From: Bradyrhizobium betae
GTDB lineage: Bacteria; Pseudomonadota; Alphaproteobacteria; Rhizobiales; Xanthobacteraceae
Assembly: GCF_008932115.1 (NCBI RefSeq)
Contig: NZ_CP044543.1
Coordinates: 1,612,001 to 1,676,000, forward strand
Reading direction: 5' to 3'
DNA length: 64,000 bases
The translations under genes and the position numbers were made by a program. Positions within the stretch are counted from its first letter, which is position 1. The number at the start of each line of letters is the position of its first letter. Below are positions 44,628 through 54,162 of the stretch, one piece after another. The notes beneath the pieces were generated by a model that was not told the origin of the DNA, made no database searches, and saw nothing but the letters and a program-made list of their open reading frames with translations.

Positions 44628-45512
44628 TCAGGACGATCCCACCTCGATCCGGTACGACAGCTCTTCCTTGGCGCCGGCCGCGATATGCATCAGGCCCGGC
44701 TTGTCCCTGAACTCGCCGTCGAAGTCCCTCGGACTGGCATAGCCGCGCCAGGGCTCGATGCAGAGGAACGGCGCGCCGGAGGGTTTCGACCAGACGCCGA
44801 GCTCGCGAAAGCCGCGCCATGACATTTTGAGCCAGGGCCCGGCGCCCTCCCCGGCCGCATAGCGGACCGCATGGCTGTTGACGGGATCGAGGATCACCGC
44901 GTCATTAGCGAACAGGGATTCCGATAGGGAAAGCACTGTGCCTCGGACCGGGCTCGGATCCGTTGCCGCGAGCAGGAGGCCGCCCTCGACCCGGCGAATC
45001 GGAGACGGTTCCTCGGTCGTGAACGTCAGCGCGTAGCTCTCCTTCGGCACGCCAGCCTGAAGTGGCCAATTGAAGGCGGGATGACCACCGAGTGACACCG
45101 GCAATGTCTCGCCGCCAGTATTGATGACCGTGAGGGAGAGATCGAGACCTTGATCGTCGATCGCATAGCTGGCCGTCAGGCGGAACGCGAACGGATAGAC
45201 TGCGCGCGTCGTCTCGCTGTCTTCGAGCGCCAGCGTGCAACGGTTCTCGCCGCGCTCCACCCACGCAAAGCGGCTGTCACGCGCAAAGCCGTGCTGGGTC
45301 ATCCGGTAGGTCTTGCCGAGGTGCCGCATCTCGTCATTGGCGAGACGCCCGACGATCGGAAACAGCAGCGGCGCGTGGAGTGCCCAGGCGGGACCTGCCT
45401 GCCAGACGAATTCGGTGCCGCTGCCATCCTTCAACGAGCACAGCTCGGCGCCGTGCGCCTTGATGGTCGCGGTGAGTGAGCCGCTGCGGATCGTATGCGT
45501 GTCGTCAGTCAT
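44628..45512 (-). CDS. Aldose 1-epimerase family protein
   Basis: A 294-residue galactose-mutarotase-fold protein. Recognisable parts are GAELCSLKDGSGTEFVWQ, FPIVGRLANDEM, HGFARDSRFAWV (His of the active site), SLGGHPAFNWPL (second His region) and CIEPWRGYASPRDFDGEF. It interconverts sugar anomers or binds hexose-6-phosphates (LacX/YeaD type). The ATG at 45512 has GGAG eight bases upstream. It is convergent with the acyltransferase gene (6-bp gap). Confidence 0.87.
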   Translation of the reverse strand: MTDDTHTIRSGSLTATIKAHGAELCSLKDGSGTEFVWQAGPAWALHAPLLFPIVGRLANDEMRHLGKTYRMTQHGFARDSRFAWVERGENRCTLALEDSETTRAVYPFAFRLTASYAIDDQGLDLSLTVINTGGETLPVSLGGHPAFNWPLQAGVPKESYALTFTTEEPSPIRRVEGGLLLAATDPSPVRGTVLSLSESLFANDAVILDPVNSHAVRYAAGEGAGPWLKMSWRGFRELGVWSKPSGAPFLCIEPWRGYASPRDFDGEFRDKPGLMHIAAGAKEELSYRIEVGSS

Positions 45513-45633
45513 GACGGTCTCCATGGCGGCGACGAGGCGTGCGATCGGATCATATCGCAACGGAGGCCACTCCGCCCGCCTCGCGACGGAGCGACGAAAA
45601 GTCGCGAAAGCCCGTCGCTCCGCTGGAGGTCTG

Positions 45634-46950
45634 CTAGGCCCGGGACGACGACCGCCCGACGCTCTCGTAGACGAAGCCGGCCGCAGCCATCTCTTCGGGA
45701 CGGTAGATGTTGCGGAGATCGACGACGATGGGCTGGGCCATGGTCGCCTTCAACCGGTCGAGATCGAGCGCGCGGAACTGCACCCATTCGGTGACGATGA
45801 CGAGCGCGTCGGCGCCTTGCGCGCAGGAATAGGCATCCTCGCAATAGGTGATGCTGGGGAGTTCACCCTTGGCCTGCTCCATGCCGACCGGGTCGAACGC
45901 CCGCACCTTCGCGCCCATGTCAATCAGGCCGGTGACCAGCGGGATCGACGGGGCGTCGCGCATGTCGTCGGTGTCGGGCTTGAAGGTGAGGCCGAGCACC
46001 GCGACGGTCTTGCCGCGCAAGCTACCGCCGAGCGCCTGGCTCACTTTTCGCGCCATCGCGCGCTTGCGGTTCTCGTTGACCGCCAGCACGGATTCGACGA
46101 TGCGCAAGGAGACGTCGTAGTCCTGCGCGATCTTGATCAGCGCCTTGGTGTCCTTCGGGAAGCACGAGCCGCCGAAGCCGGGACCGGCATGCAGGAACTT
46201 GGTGCCGATGCGGTTGTCCAGGCCAATGCCGCGCGCGACCTCCTGCACGTTGGCGCCGACTTTCTCGGAGAGGTCCGCGATCTCGTTGATGAAGGTGATC
46301 TTGGTCGCGAGGAACGCGTTCGCGGCGTATTTGATCATCTCGGCGGTGCGCCGTTCCGTGAACATCAGCGGCGCCTGGTTCAGTGACAGCGGGCGATAGA
46401 TGTCGCCCATCACCTTGCGGCCGCGCTCGTCGGAGGTGCCGACCACGACGCGATCGGGAAACTTGAAGTCGCGGATCGCCGCGCCCTCGCGCAGGAATTC
46501 GGGATTGGAGGCGACGACGACGTCGGCCTTGGGATTGGTCTCGCGGATGATGCGCTCGACCTCGTCGCCGGTGCCGACCGGCACGGTCGACTTCGTCACC
46601 ACCACGGTGAATCCGGACAGCGACTGCGCGATCTCTTTCGCGGCGGCGTAGACATAGGACAGATCGGCGTGACCATCGCCGCGGCGGGAGGGCGTACCGA
46701 CCGCGATGAACACGGCGTCGGCATCCGCCACCGGCTTCGACAGGTCGGTGGTGAAGTCCAGACGCTTGGCCTTGACGTTGGTCGCGACCAGTTCATCGAG
46801 GCCGGGCTCGTAGATCGGAATCTCGCCGCGATGAAGCGCCGCGATCTTCTTCTCGTCCTTGTCGACGCAGGTGACGTCGTGACCGAAATCCGCAAAGCAG
46901 GCTCCGGACACCAGTCCCACATAGCCCGTTCCGATCATCGCGATGCGCAT
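45634..46950 (-). CDS. ugd: UDP-glucose 6-dehydrogenase
   Basis: A 438-residue NAD-dependent enzyme that oxidises UDP-glucose twice to UDP-glucuronate. The N-terminal Rossmann motif MRIAMIGTGYVGLVSGACFA, VGTPSRRGDGHADLSYV, STVPVGTGDEVE, and the catalytic Cys in FGGSCFPKDTKAL (about 260) are all present; the C-terminal UDP-binding domain has LGLTFKPDTDDMRDAPS. The product is substrate for the epimerase encoded just upstream (146 bp), so the two form a UDP-glucuronate/UDP-galacturonate branch supplying the exopolysaccharide glycosyltransferases. Confidence 0.96.
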   Translation of the reverse strand: MRIAMIGTGYVGLVSGACFADFGHDVTCVDKDEKKIAALHRGEIPIYEPGLDELVATNVKAKRLDFTTDLSKPVADADAVFIAVGTPSRRGDGHADLSYVYAAAKEIAQSLSGFTVVVTKSTVPVGTGDEVERIIRETNPKADVVVASNPEFLREGAAIRDFKFPDRVVVGTSDERGRKVMGDIYRPLSLNQAPLMFTERRTAEMIKYAANAFLATKITFINEIADLSEKVGANVQEVARGIGLDNRIGTKFLHAGPGFGGSCFPKDTKALIKIAQDYDVSLRIVESVLAVNENRKRAMARKVSQALGGSLRGKTVAVLGLTFKPDTDDMRDAPSIPLVTGLIDMGAKVRAFDPVGMEQAKGELPSITYCEDAYSCAQGADALVIVTEWVQFRALDLDRLKATMAQPIVVDLRNIYRPEEMAAAGFVYESVGRSSSRA

Positions 46951-47096
46951 GAAAAACTCTTTCCGTTGAAGACGGATGTTCCACTGAACACCCTAGACGA
47001 TTTCTCTATCCGACCGCGCGCCCAACATTCGGGCAGATTGCCGCGCGACCAAAGGCACACCAGCCACGCGGCACGCAGGTGCCGCCGATCACGCGA

Positions 47097-48122
47097 TCAG
47101 ACGCCGTGGTACTTTCGATACCATTCGACGAAGCGGCCGAGGCCATCTGCAAGTGATGTCGAAGGCGCGAAACCAACGTCGCGCTGGAGCGCGGAAATGT
47201 CGGCGCGCGTCTCCAGGACGTCGCCTGCCTGCATTGGCAGCAGCTCGCGGATCGCGGGCTTGCCGATGAGCTTCTCCAGCGTTTCGACGAACTCGATCAG
47301 ATTGACCGAGCGGTTGTTGCCGATGTTGTAGACGCGATACGGCGCGTAGCTCGACGAATTTTCCGGCGCTTCCGCGTTCCACGCGGGATTCGGCGTCGCG
47401 GGACGATCGAGCGTGCGGATCACGCCTTCGACGATGTCATCGACATAGGTGAAGTCGCGCCACATGTCGCCATTATTGAAGATCTTGATCGGCTCATTGG
47501 CGAAGATCGCGCGCGTGAACAGCCAGGCGGCCATATCGGGCCGGCCCCACGGTCCGTAGACGGTGAAGAAGCGAAGGCCAGTCACTGGCAGCTTGTGAAC
47601 ATGCGCGAACGTGTGCGCCATCAGTTCGTTGGCCTTCTTGCTTGCCGCATAAAGGCTGACGGGATGGTTCACCGAATGCTCGGTCGAATATGGCAAGGTG
47701 CGGTTGGCGCCATATACGGAACTCGACGAGGCGTAGACGAGATGCGCCAGACCATGACGCCTGCCGGCCTCAAGCACGGTGACGAAGCCGTCACAATTGG
47801 CGCGGATGCTGGTAATGGGATCGTCGATCGACGCGCGCACGCCAGGCTGCGCCGCCAGGTGCACGACCCGGTCGGGCGCAACCTCGTCGAAAACGCGCGT
47901 CACCGCGGCAAAGTCTGCGAGATCGATCTCGTAGAATCTGAACCCAGGACGGCGCTCGAGCGTTGCGAGGCGCGCACGCTTCAGCGCAGGATCGTAATAC
48001 GGCGTGATCGCATCGATGCCGACGACCTGCTCTCCACGCGCCAACAGCCGTTCACAAACGTGCATTCCGATAAAGCCGGCAGCACCGGTAACGATCACTG
48101 GCCGCAAAGTTGTCATCTCGTT
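47097..48122 (-). CDS. NAD-dependent epimerase, UDP-glucuronate 4-epimerase type
   Basis: A 341-residue short-chain dehydrogenase of the extended class: VTGAAGFIGMHVCERLLARG binds NAD, LAAQPGVRASIDDP and the YxxxK motif (SLYAASKKANE, with SSSSVYGANRTLPYST before it) form the active site, and YGPWGRPDMAAWLFTRAI is typical of UDP-glucuronate 4-epimerases of the LpsL/Cap1J type. It should make UDP-galacturonate from the product of the adjacent dehydrogenase. The start is 48122 or 48113. Both genes read away from the glycosyltransferase gene at 48404. Confidence 0.9.
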   Translation of the reverse strand, partial: NEMTTLRPVIVTGAAGFIGMHVCERLLARGEQVVGIDAITPYYDPALKRARLATLERRPGFRFYEIDLADFAAVTRVFDEVAPDRVVHLAAQPGVRASIDDPITSIRANCDGFVTVLEAGRRHGLAHLVYASSSSVYGANRTLPYSTEHSVNHPVSLYAASKKANELMAHTFAHVHKLPVTGLRFFTVYGPWGRPDMAAWLFTRAIFANEPIKIFNNGDMWRDFTYVDDIVEGVIRTLDRPATPNPAWNAEAPENSSSYAPYRVYNIGNNRSVNLIEFVETLEKLIGKPAIRELLPMQAGDVLETRADISALQRDVGFAPSTSLADGLGRFVEWYRKYHGV

Positions 48123-48403
48123 CATTCCGCGAAGCAATGCCAGACCAGGACATGAGAGGCAAGGTTTTGACGATTGCGACAATCATCAAATCAGGCGGCC
48201 CATGTAAGCGCATCGAAATGTGTAGGAAACATGATGGCGTCATGCATACTCGCATGCTATCCGCCTGCGAGGATGCTCTGACGATAGCGCCACATGTGCT
48301 ACACGTCATAGATCGTATATTCGGCGCGAATGCTTAGTCTCGAGGCACTGCTCGCGTAGGACACCTGCGAAGAACAAGACACCCACGAAGAAAAAGATCG
48401 GCT

Positions 48404-49519
48404 TTGAAACTCTCCATCAACGGCAGGTTCCTGTCACAATCGCTCACGGGCGTGCAACGCTACGCTGCCGAAATCGTCAAAGCGATGGACCGCCTGCTCG
48501 CGAGCGGAGAGGCTCCGCAGCAACTGCTGGATGCAGAATGGCAGATCCTTGCGCCCCCGAATGCGCAGACGCTCGCCGGTCTTCGCCGCATTCAAATCAA
48601 GCAGGTCGGATCGCTGCAGGGGCACGCGTGGGACCAGGTCGATCTGGCGCGTGCGGCCGCCGGGACGCGCCTCGTCAGCCTCGCCAACTCCGGGCCGGTT
48701 CTCCACCGCGACCATCTCGTCGTGATCCACGATGCGCAGGTTTTCAGGCGGCCGGACTTCTTCAGCTGGCGCTACCTCGCTTTGCATCGCACGCTCGGCC
48801 ATTTACTGGCGCGCACGGCAACGATCGCAACAGTTTCGGCGTTTTCACGCAACGAACTTGCCGAGGTGCTGTCGCTCGATCCCGCTTCGATTCCCGTCAT
48901 TGCGAACAGCGCGGAACATTTCGCTTCCGTCGAGCCTGATACCTCGATCATCGATCGACTGCATCTTGTACCCCATCAGTTCTTCCTCTTCGTCGGCTCG
49001 ATGACGAAGAACAAGAATGTCGACACTGCCATTCGAGCGGCCGAGCGGCTCGGCCGGACTGATTTTCCGCTGGTCGTCGTCGGCGGCGACAACAGCAAGG
49101 TATTTGGAGGCGCCGCCGCCGCGCAGAAGGCCGGAATCGTCATTGCTGGCCGCCTGAAGGACGAGGAGATCGCGGCGCTGTTCTCCCGGGCAACTGCGTT
49201 CGTGTTTCCGAGCCTCTATGAGGGCTTCGGGGTGCCTCCTCTGGAAGCGATGTTCTTCGCCTGTCCGGTCATTGCGAGTTCCGCCGATGCCGTGCGCGAG
49301 ACCTGCGACGATGCCGCCGTCTATTTCGATCCGCTCAACGCGGAGCAGCTATCGGCCCGGATGCGCGAAAGAATTGAACTCGGCAGGATTTCGCCGGCGG
49401 AACAGGAGAAGCAGCGACAACGACTGTCGACGTATTCCTGGGCCAAGTCCGCCGCAGCGATGCTCGAATTCCTCGCCAGCCCCGCTTCCCACACCGCATC
49501 CGGCCGCGCGGCACGATGA
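48404..49519 (+). CDS. Glycosyltransferase, GT4 family
   Basis: A 371-residue GT-B enzyme. The N-terminus INGRFLSQSLTGVQRYAAEIV is typical of GT4 proteins of the WbcX type; FLFVGSMTKNKNVDTAIRAAERL opens the nucleotide-sugar domain; the EX7E-like segment SLYEGFGVPPLEAM with CPVIASSADAVRETCDDAAVYFDP is complete. It adds one sugar to a lipid-linked repeat unit, on the cytoplasmic side; donor and linkage cannot be told. The start is TTG with a weak upstream site. The next gene follows after 67 bp on the same strand. Confidence 0.9.
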   Translation: MKLSINGRFLSQSLTGVQRYAAEIVKAMDRLLASGEAPQQLLDAEWQILAPPNAQTLAGLRRIQIKQVGSLQGHAWDQVDLARAAAGTRLVSLANSGPVLHRDHLVVIHDAQVFRRPDFFSWRYLALHRTLGHLLARTATIATVSAFSRNELAEVLSLDPASIPVIANSAEHFASVEPDTSIIDRLHLVPHQFFLFVGSMTKNKNVDTAIRAAERLGRTDFPLVVVGGDNSKVFGGAAAAQKAGIVIAGRLKDEEIAALFSRATAFVFPSLYEGFGVPPLEAMFFACPVIASSADAVRETCDDAAVYFDPLNAEQLSARMRERIELGRISPAEQEKQRQRLSTYSWAKSAAAMLEFLASPASHTASGRAAR

Positions 49520-49586
49520 CGCGGCCCAAATATTGCTGCTTAGAGGCGTTACACGCGCTGTCTGCAAGAGAAGGAAGGACTAACCG

Positions 49587-50750
49587 TTGTCCAGCGGCCT
49601 GAAAGTTCTGCATGTCGCCGAAACGGTCAGGGGCGGCATCGCCACCTACCTCAACGAGCTGCATCCGCATCAGAGCGCGAGCTTCGGGCGTGGAAACGTC
49701 AATTATGTCGTTCCGTCCGACCATCGCGACGATCTGGTGAACATCGAGGATGATGCCGTCACCACGTTTCCGCGCGACGGCCGCAACGCGATCGGCCTGT
49801 TTCGCATGCTGTTTGCGACCATGCGCGCGGTCCGGCAGTTGCGGCCTGACATCATCCACCTTCACTCGTCGTTCGCCGGGCTCGTGGTGCGCCCGGTGCT
49901 CTGGCTCACCTATCGGCGTTCTCGCATCGTCTATTGCCCGCACGGATGGGCGTTCGGCCGCGAGACCGGCCGCCTCAGCCGCGAAGTCACCAAGTTCACC
50001 GAGCTCGTGCTGTCGAAACTCACGCATCGCATCGTCTGCATCTCCGAAAGCGAGCTGACCGATGCAAAACAGGTCGGAATCGCGGACAATCGCCTGGTTC
50101 TTGTGCACAATGGCATTTCCAAGCAGCGCCCGGCGCTCGACGACAAGGGCGCGGCGCCGTGGCGGTCTGACAAGATCAAGGTCCTCTTCATCGGCCGGCT
50201 CGACCGCCAGAAGGGCTATGATCTGCTGATCGAGGCTGCGCGCGCGCTCGGCGACAAGCTCGACGTGCGCCTGATCGGCGCCTCCGTCGTCAGCAAATTC
50301 CGCAGAAGCGACCTGCCGGCCAACATAACGTTTCTGGGCTGGATGAACCGCAACCAGATCGAGGCCGAGCTCGAACAGGCCGACATGGTCGCCATTCCTT
50401 CGCGCTGGGAGGCATTCGGCCTCGTCGCGATCGAGGCGATGCGCGCGGCCAAGCCGATCATCGCCTTCCGCATCGGCGCGCTGCCGGAAATCGTCGAAGA
50501 TAATGCGACCGGCGTGCTGTGCGACGAAGTCTCAGCCGAAAAACTGGTTGAAGGTTTTCAGCGCGCAACCAGGCTTGACCTGCCCGCGGTCGGCCGGGCC
50601 GGATATGAGCGCTTTACCCGCCTCTACGACATCGAGCAGACCCACCGCACCCTGAGCCAGGTCTATTCCGACGTGCTGCATGTTCGGATCAGCGAATCCG
50701 GGCAGCGGACGAAGCTGCAATCCGACCTTCCGAACAATCTGCGATCGTAG
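49587..50750 (+). CDS. Glycosyltransferase, GT4 family
   Basis: A 387-residue GT-B enzyme: LKVLHVAETVRGGIATYLNEL at the N-terminus, IIHLHSSFAG, YCPHGWAF with a probable acceptor-site His, LFIGRLDRQKGYDLLIEAARAL at the start of the second domain, and the EX7E-type SRWEAFGLVAIEAM with FRIGALPEIVEDNATG. It resembles the exopolysaccharide GT4 enzymes that use UDP-sugars. The start is TTG with AAGGAAGGA about ten bases upstream. It is probably in one unit with the preceding glycosyltransferase gene. Confidence 0.9.
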   Translation: MSSGLKVLHVAETVRGGIATYLNELHPHQSASFGRGNVNYVVPSDHRDDLVNIEDDAVTTFPRDGRNAIGLFRMLFATMRAVRQLRPDIIHLHSSFAGLVVRPVLWLTYRRSRIVYCPHGWAFGRETGRLSREVTKFTELVLSKLTHRIVCISESELTDAKQVGIADNRLVLVHNGISKQRPALDDKGAAPWRSDKIKVLFIGRLDRQKGYDLLIEAARALGDKLDVRLIGASVVSKFRRSDLPANITFLGWMNRNQIEAELEQADMVAIPSRWEAFGLVAIEAMRAAKPIIAFRIGALPEIVEDNATGVLCDEVSAEKLVEGFQRATRLDLPAVGRAGYERFTRLYDIEQTHRTLSQVYSDVLHVRISESGQRTKLQSDLPNNLRS

Positions 50751-50761
50751 CGGCCGGCCGA

Positions 50762-50905
50762 TCAGGCCAGCCGGCGAGCCTCGTCTGGCGCGAATTCGGC
50801 GTCGATGACGCGCTTGTCCGAGAACGACCACGCGATCGCGAACATGACGACCATCGCGCAGACGAGAAAACCGGCCGCGAACAGCAGTGATCCGGTGTGC
50901 AACAT
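50762..50905 (-). CDS. Small single-span membrane protein (47 aa)
   Basis: The frame begins ATG at 50905 with GGGAAGG about ten bases upstream. It encodes MLHTGSLLFAAGF, a hydrophobic stretch through residue 27, then WSFSDKRVIDAEF and an acidic/basic tail. One transmembrane helix (about residues 5-27) with a short cytoplasmic tail is predicted. It lies tail to tail with the GT4 gene ending at 50750. I recognise no family. Small membrane proteins at polysaccharide loci can regulate export complexes, but this is speculation. Confidence 0.5.
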   Translation of the reverse strand: MLHTGSLLFAAGFLVCAMVVMFAIAWSFSDKRVIDAEFAPDEARRLA

Positions 50906-51449
50906 CGTCTTGGCCTTCCCTTTTTGCTTGACCGACCACTAGCCGGATCAGGATTAGGAAGACCTTACGGACACCAGCGCGACGCCAGCTTCCAAATCTA
51001 AGCGTTAATGGAGGCGAAATCCCGTCGCAGAAAATTGGTCCGATGCCCCGGCGAGAACATCCGCTCGAGCGCCATGCCTGCCGCAGGATGACGAAAACAC
51101 AACGCAGGGTCGGCCGGAATCGAATCCGATACTGGAAGTTTACGGCGACCTCATCTCGTGACGATGCCGTCGCATGTCAGGTTCAACGCCGCACACCGCT
51201 CACAAGTTCAAACGCGGCCCCAATCGTGACATCGATCTGACACGTGTATGTCCAGTTCGCGAACTGCTTATTAAAGAGGACGTGCCGCACAAGAATTAAA
51301 CAGCGATTTGCGCGTGTATCTCGGTTCACAAGTTGCAATAAGGTCACAGCCATAAGTGCTTTACCATAAAGTCGAAGAGGTAGCAGTGACTCCGCAGCAC
51401 GATGATTGGTACGGTGATTCAGATTTTAGATGAGTACGAGGGAATGCTG
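50906..51449. other. Long intergenic region upstream of the Wza-like gene
   Basis: No gene is convincing. The part from 51270 is markedly AT-richer than the neighbouring genes, as expected for a promoter and leader. A perfect 14-bp palindrome, CAGTTCGCGAACTG (51253-51266), lies about 185 bp before the Wza-like start and is a candidate operator for the export operon. Confidence 0.45.
51253..51266. promoter_or_regulatory. Palindrome upstream of the polysaccharide export operon
   Basis: CAGTTCGCGAACTG is perfectly symmetric. It is the only clean dyad of that length that I noticed in the 544-bp region and probably binds a dimeric regulator. Confidence 0.45.
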
Positions 51450-52673
51450 GTGGCTAACGCCGAACGTTTTAATTTTGATTTCGGGATTAGCCGAATCCTG
51501 GCGGTGGCTGCGATCAGCATCTCCCTGGCGGGTTGCGGAGGCTTCATTCCGTTAGACGCTCCGGATGCCGTTTCCACGCAAACAAATGCTGCGCTCGTCA
51601 CCGAGCCGACCGCGCCGCTCGCCTACGCCCTGATGCCGGTCAATCCGGCGATCCTGCAGGCGACCAACGCTTTCACGGACTCCTCCGGAATGGTGTTCTC
51701 CCGCCTCCCGGGCGGCAACTACCGCGACGTCACGATCGGCATCGGCGACATCGTCACCGTGACCGTGTACGAAGCGCAGGCAGGCGGCCTGTTCATTCCA
51801 CGCGAAGCGGGCGTCAGGCCCGGCAACTTCGTGGACATTCCGCGGCAGCAGGTCGACCAGTCCGGCAACATCAACATTCCGTACGCCGGATCAATCAAGG
51901 TCGCGGGACTGACGCCGCGCGCCGTGTCGAACATCATTCGCGAGCGCCTCAAGGACCGCGCCATCGACCCGCAGGCGGTCGTGAGCGTGGCCGAACAGCG
52001 CGGCAACCAGATCAGCGTGCTCGGCGAGGTCAATTCGCCGCTCCGCTTCCCGGTCGACCCGGGTGGAATTCGTCTGATGGGCGCGATCGCGCGCGCCGGC
52101 GGACCGAAATACCCGTCCTACGAAAGCACGATCACGATCAAGCGCGAGGGCCGGACCTACAGCGAGACGATGTCCTCGGTGGTGCACAACCCCAACGAGG
52201 ACGCGCTGCTCGCGCCGGGTGACGTCGTCTTCCTGACCCGCATTCCGCGCGTCTACATGGTGTTCGGCTCGACGCCGTCGCCGGGATCGATCGGCGGCAC
52301 CAACAACCGTCGGTTCTCGTTCGAGAACGACAACATGTCGCTGGCTGAAGCCATCGCGAAGGCAGGCGGGCTCGACGGCAATCGCGCGGACTCGAAGTCG
52401 ATCTACGTCTACCGTTTCGAGCCCAAGCCGCTGCTGGAGAAGATCGGAGTCGCCGTATCCCAGTTCCCGACGAAGACGGTCCCCGCCGTCTACAAGTTCG
52501 ACATGAGCAAGCCCGATGGCTGGTTCCAGGCGGATACGTTCAGGATGCGCGATCACGACGTGATTTCGGTGGCGGAATCGCCGTCGACCGAATTCATCAA
52601 GCTCATGAACCCGCTGAATGCGGCAACCACCAATGCGGACAACATCAGCACGATCATCGTGAACTCCAAATAG
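51450..52673 (+). CDS. Polysaccharide export outer-membrane lipoprotein (Wza/OPX family)
   Basis: A 407-residue protein: lipoprotein signal with the lipobox ISLAGC near residue 28, a polysaccharide export (PES) domain with IGIGDIVTVTVYEA, VDIPRQQVDQSGNINIPYAGSIKVAGLT (cited in part) and two SLBB-like domains (VSVLGEVNSPLRFPV-type, and MVFGSTPSPGS). It forms the channel through which the polymer leaves the cell. The GTG at 51450 has GAGGGA seven bases upstream; ATG 51444 is too near that site. It is the first gene of the operon with the GH protein, two glycosyltransferases and the flippase. No partner Wzc-like co-polymerase is in the window. Confidence 0.93.
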   Translation: MANAERFNFDFGISRILAVAAISISLAGCGGFIPLDAPDAVSTQTNAALVTEPTAPLAYALMPVNPAILQATNAFTDSSGMVFSRLPGGNYRDVTIGIGDIVTVTVYEAQAGGLFIPREAGVRPGNFVDIPRQQVDQSGNINIPYAGSIKVAGLTPRAVSNIIRERLKDRAIDPQAVVSVAEQRGNQISVLGEVNSPLRFPVDPGGIRLMGAIARAGGPKYPSYESTITIKREGRTYSETMSSVVHNPNEDALLAPGDVVFLTRIPRVYMVFGSTPSPGSIGGTNNRRFSFENDNMSLAEAIAKAGGLDGNRADSKSIYVYRFEPKPLLEKIGVAVSQFPTKTVPAVYKFDMSKPDGWFQADTFRMRDHDVISVAESPSTEFIKLMNPLNAATTNADNISTIIVNSK

Positions 52674-52682
52674 CCCAACTCG

Positions 52683-52704
52683 GCGCGCTCAATGACGAGC
52701 GCGC
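52683..52704 (+). other. Hairpin between the Wza-like and GH-A-like genes
   Basis: GCGCGCTC and GAGCGCGC form an 8-bp stem around AATGAC, 10 bp after the Wza-like stop. No T-run follows, so it may stabilise the upstream mRNA or reduce read-through inside the operon. Confidence 0.45.
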
Positions 52705-52788
52705 AAACAAGGCGGCGGCGTCACCCCATTGGGGCCACAGAAGAGGAGTAGCCCCGTCGGCTTGACGCGAGCAGGAGTTGAGACGAGC

Positions 52789-54129
52789 GTGACTGAGCAA
52801 AAGAGGAAACGCGCACTGCGTCGTTTCCGGATGCTGATTTGCGGGCTCTGCGCCGCGGCCGCATTCTCGTATCCTGCGAACGCGCAGAATGCGAAGCCCC
52901 TCGATCAACGCTTCCTGCTGGGCGTCGGCACTCATCAGGGCCTGGGCGGCATCACCAGCGCCCGCGGCTACGTGCCTGCGACGGCCATCAAGCAGATGAG
53001 GGAGCTCGGGGTCACCTCGTTCCGCGACGACTTCCCCTGGTCGGATTTCGAGCTGCCCGGCAAGCGGCTCGGCTTCAATGCCCTCAACGGCCGCCTCGAG
53101 ACCCAGATCAGGACAAGCGGCGGAATCCCGCTGCTCATTCTCGGGACCGGCCATCACCTCGTTCCGAACTCCGATCCACCGACGACCGACGAAGCGCGCC
53201 AGAGATTCGTCACCTATGCCGCGGCGGCCGCGCAGGCGGTCGCCTTGCGCCAGCCCATCTTCGAATTGTGGAACGAGTACAACCTCCGAGCACGCGCGGA
53301 GCCACAATTCACCGTCGAAAATTACGTTGCGCTCGCCCGTCTGGTGCAGCCCGCGGTCAAGCAGGCGGTACCATCCGCGCCCTTCGTGGTTGGTGCGCTC
53401 GGCGACGATCCGGGCTGGAAGTTTACCGACGCCCTGCTCAAGACCGATCTTCTCGGCATCGCGGACGGCATGTCGATCCACATCTACAACCATTGCTCTG
53501 CTCCCGCAGGACGCACCGCAACGGAAGCGATCGAGCGGCTGGAGACGTTTCATCAGCGCGTCGCGCAGGCGACCGGCAATCCCGGCTATCCGATCTATCT
53601 GACCGAAACGGGCTGGCCGACTCCGAGCGCGAAGTGCGGCGTCAGCGAGCAACTCGCCGCCGACAACATGGCGCAGATCATCCTCTGGGCATCGACCGCG
53701 GGTCCCTGGCTCAAAGGGATATGGCTCTACGAGCTGAAGGACAGCGGAACCAAGCCCGGCGAACTCGAGGACAATTTCGGCATTTATCATTTCGACAATT
53801 CGCCGAAGCCCGCCGTGTGTTCCATTCGCGAGAGCTGGGCCTTCATCCGCTCCAGCCTGAAGGCGACGCGAAGCACGCCAGCCCCTGGCGTCGTGCAGAT
53901 CCGCAGCGACAGCGGATCAGAAACGAAACTGGCGCTTTGGTCGGACACTCCCTCGAAGCGCTTCGAGGTGCGATTAAAAAATGCGGAACCGAATGCCGAG
54001 ATCAGCTATGTATGTCGGCAAGCGTCAGGCCCTGCCGCTGGCGCCTGGACGGCGCTATCGACGACGCCGCTGCTGGTCAGCGTCAAGGGCACGGCCGTGC
54101 CGGATTTCGAGATTCGGCCATCGAACTGA
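52789..54129 (+). CDS. Secreted clan GH-A glycoside hydrolase-like protein (PslG-like)
   Basis: A 446-residue protein: a signal peptide (basic start, cleavage near ANAQ, about residue 37), then a TIM barrel with LGVGTHQGLGG and VTSFRDDFPWSDFE at the first strands, the acid/base Glu at about 163 in FELWNEYN and the nucleophile Glu at about 273 in LTETGWPT. A C-terminal beta domain follows. Length, signal and motifs resemble PslG, the endoglycosidase encoded in the Pseudomonas psl exopolysaccharide cluster, so it probably trims or releases the polymer in the periplasm. A GTG start at 52789 is chosen; TTG 52762 is possible. Confidence 0.82.
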   Translation: MTEQKRKRALRRFRMLICGLCAAAAFSYPANAQNAKPLDQRFLLGVGTHQGLGGITSARGYVPATAIKQMRELGVTSFRDDFPWSDFELPGKRLGFNALNGRLETQIRTSGGIPLLILGTGHHLVPNSDPPTTDEARQRFVTYAAAAAQAVALRQPIFELWNEYNLRARAEPQFTVENYVALARLVQPAVKQAVPSAPFVVGALGDDPGWKFTDALLKTDLLGIADGMSIHIYNHCSAPAGRTATEAIERLETFHQRVAQATGNPGYPIYLTETGWPTPSAKCGVSEQLAADNMAQIILWASTAGPWLKGIWLYELKDSGTKPGELEDNFGIYHFDNSPKPAVCSIRESWAFIRSSLKATRSTPAPGVVQIRSDSGSETKLALWSDTPSKRFEVRLKNAEPNAEISYVCRQASGPAAGAWTALSTTPLLVSVKGTAVPDFEIRPSN

Positions 54130-54162
54130 CGCTGCGGCGCACTGCTGAATCCGGGGCTATCC

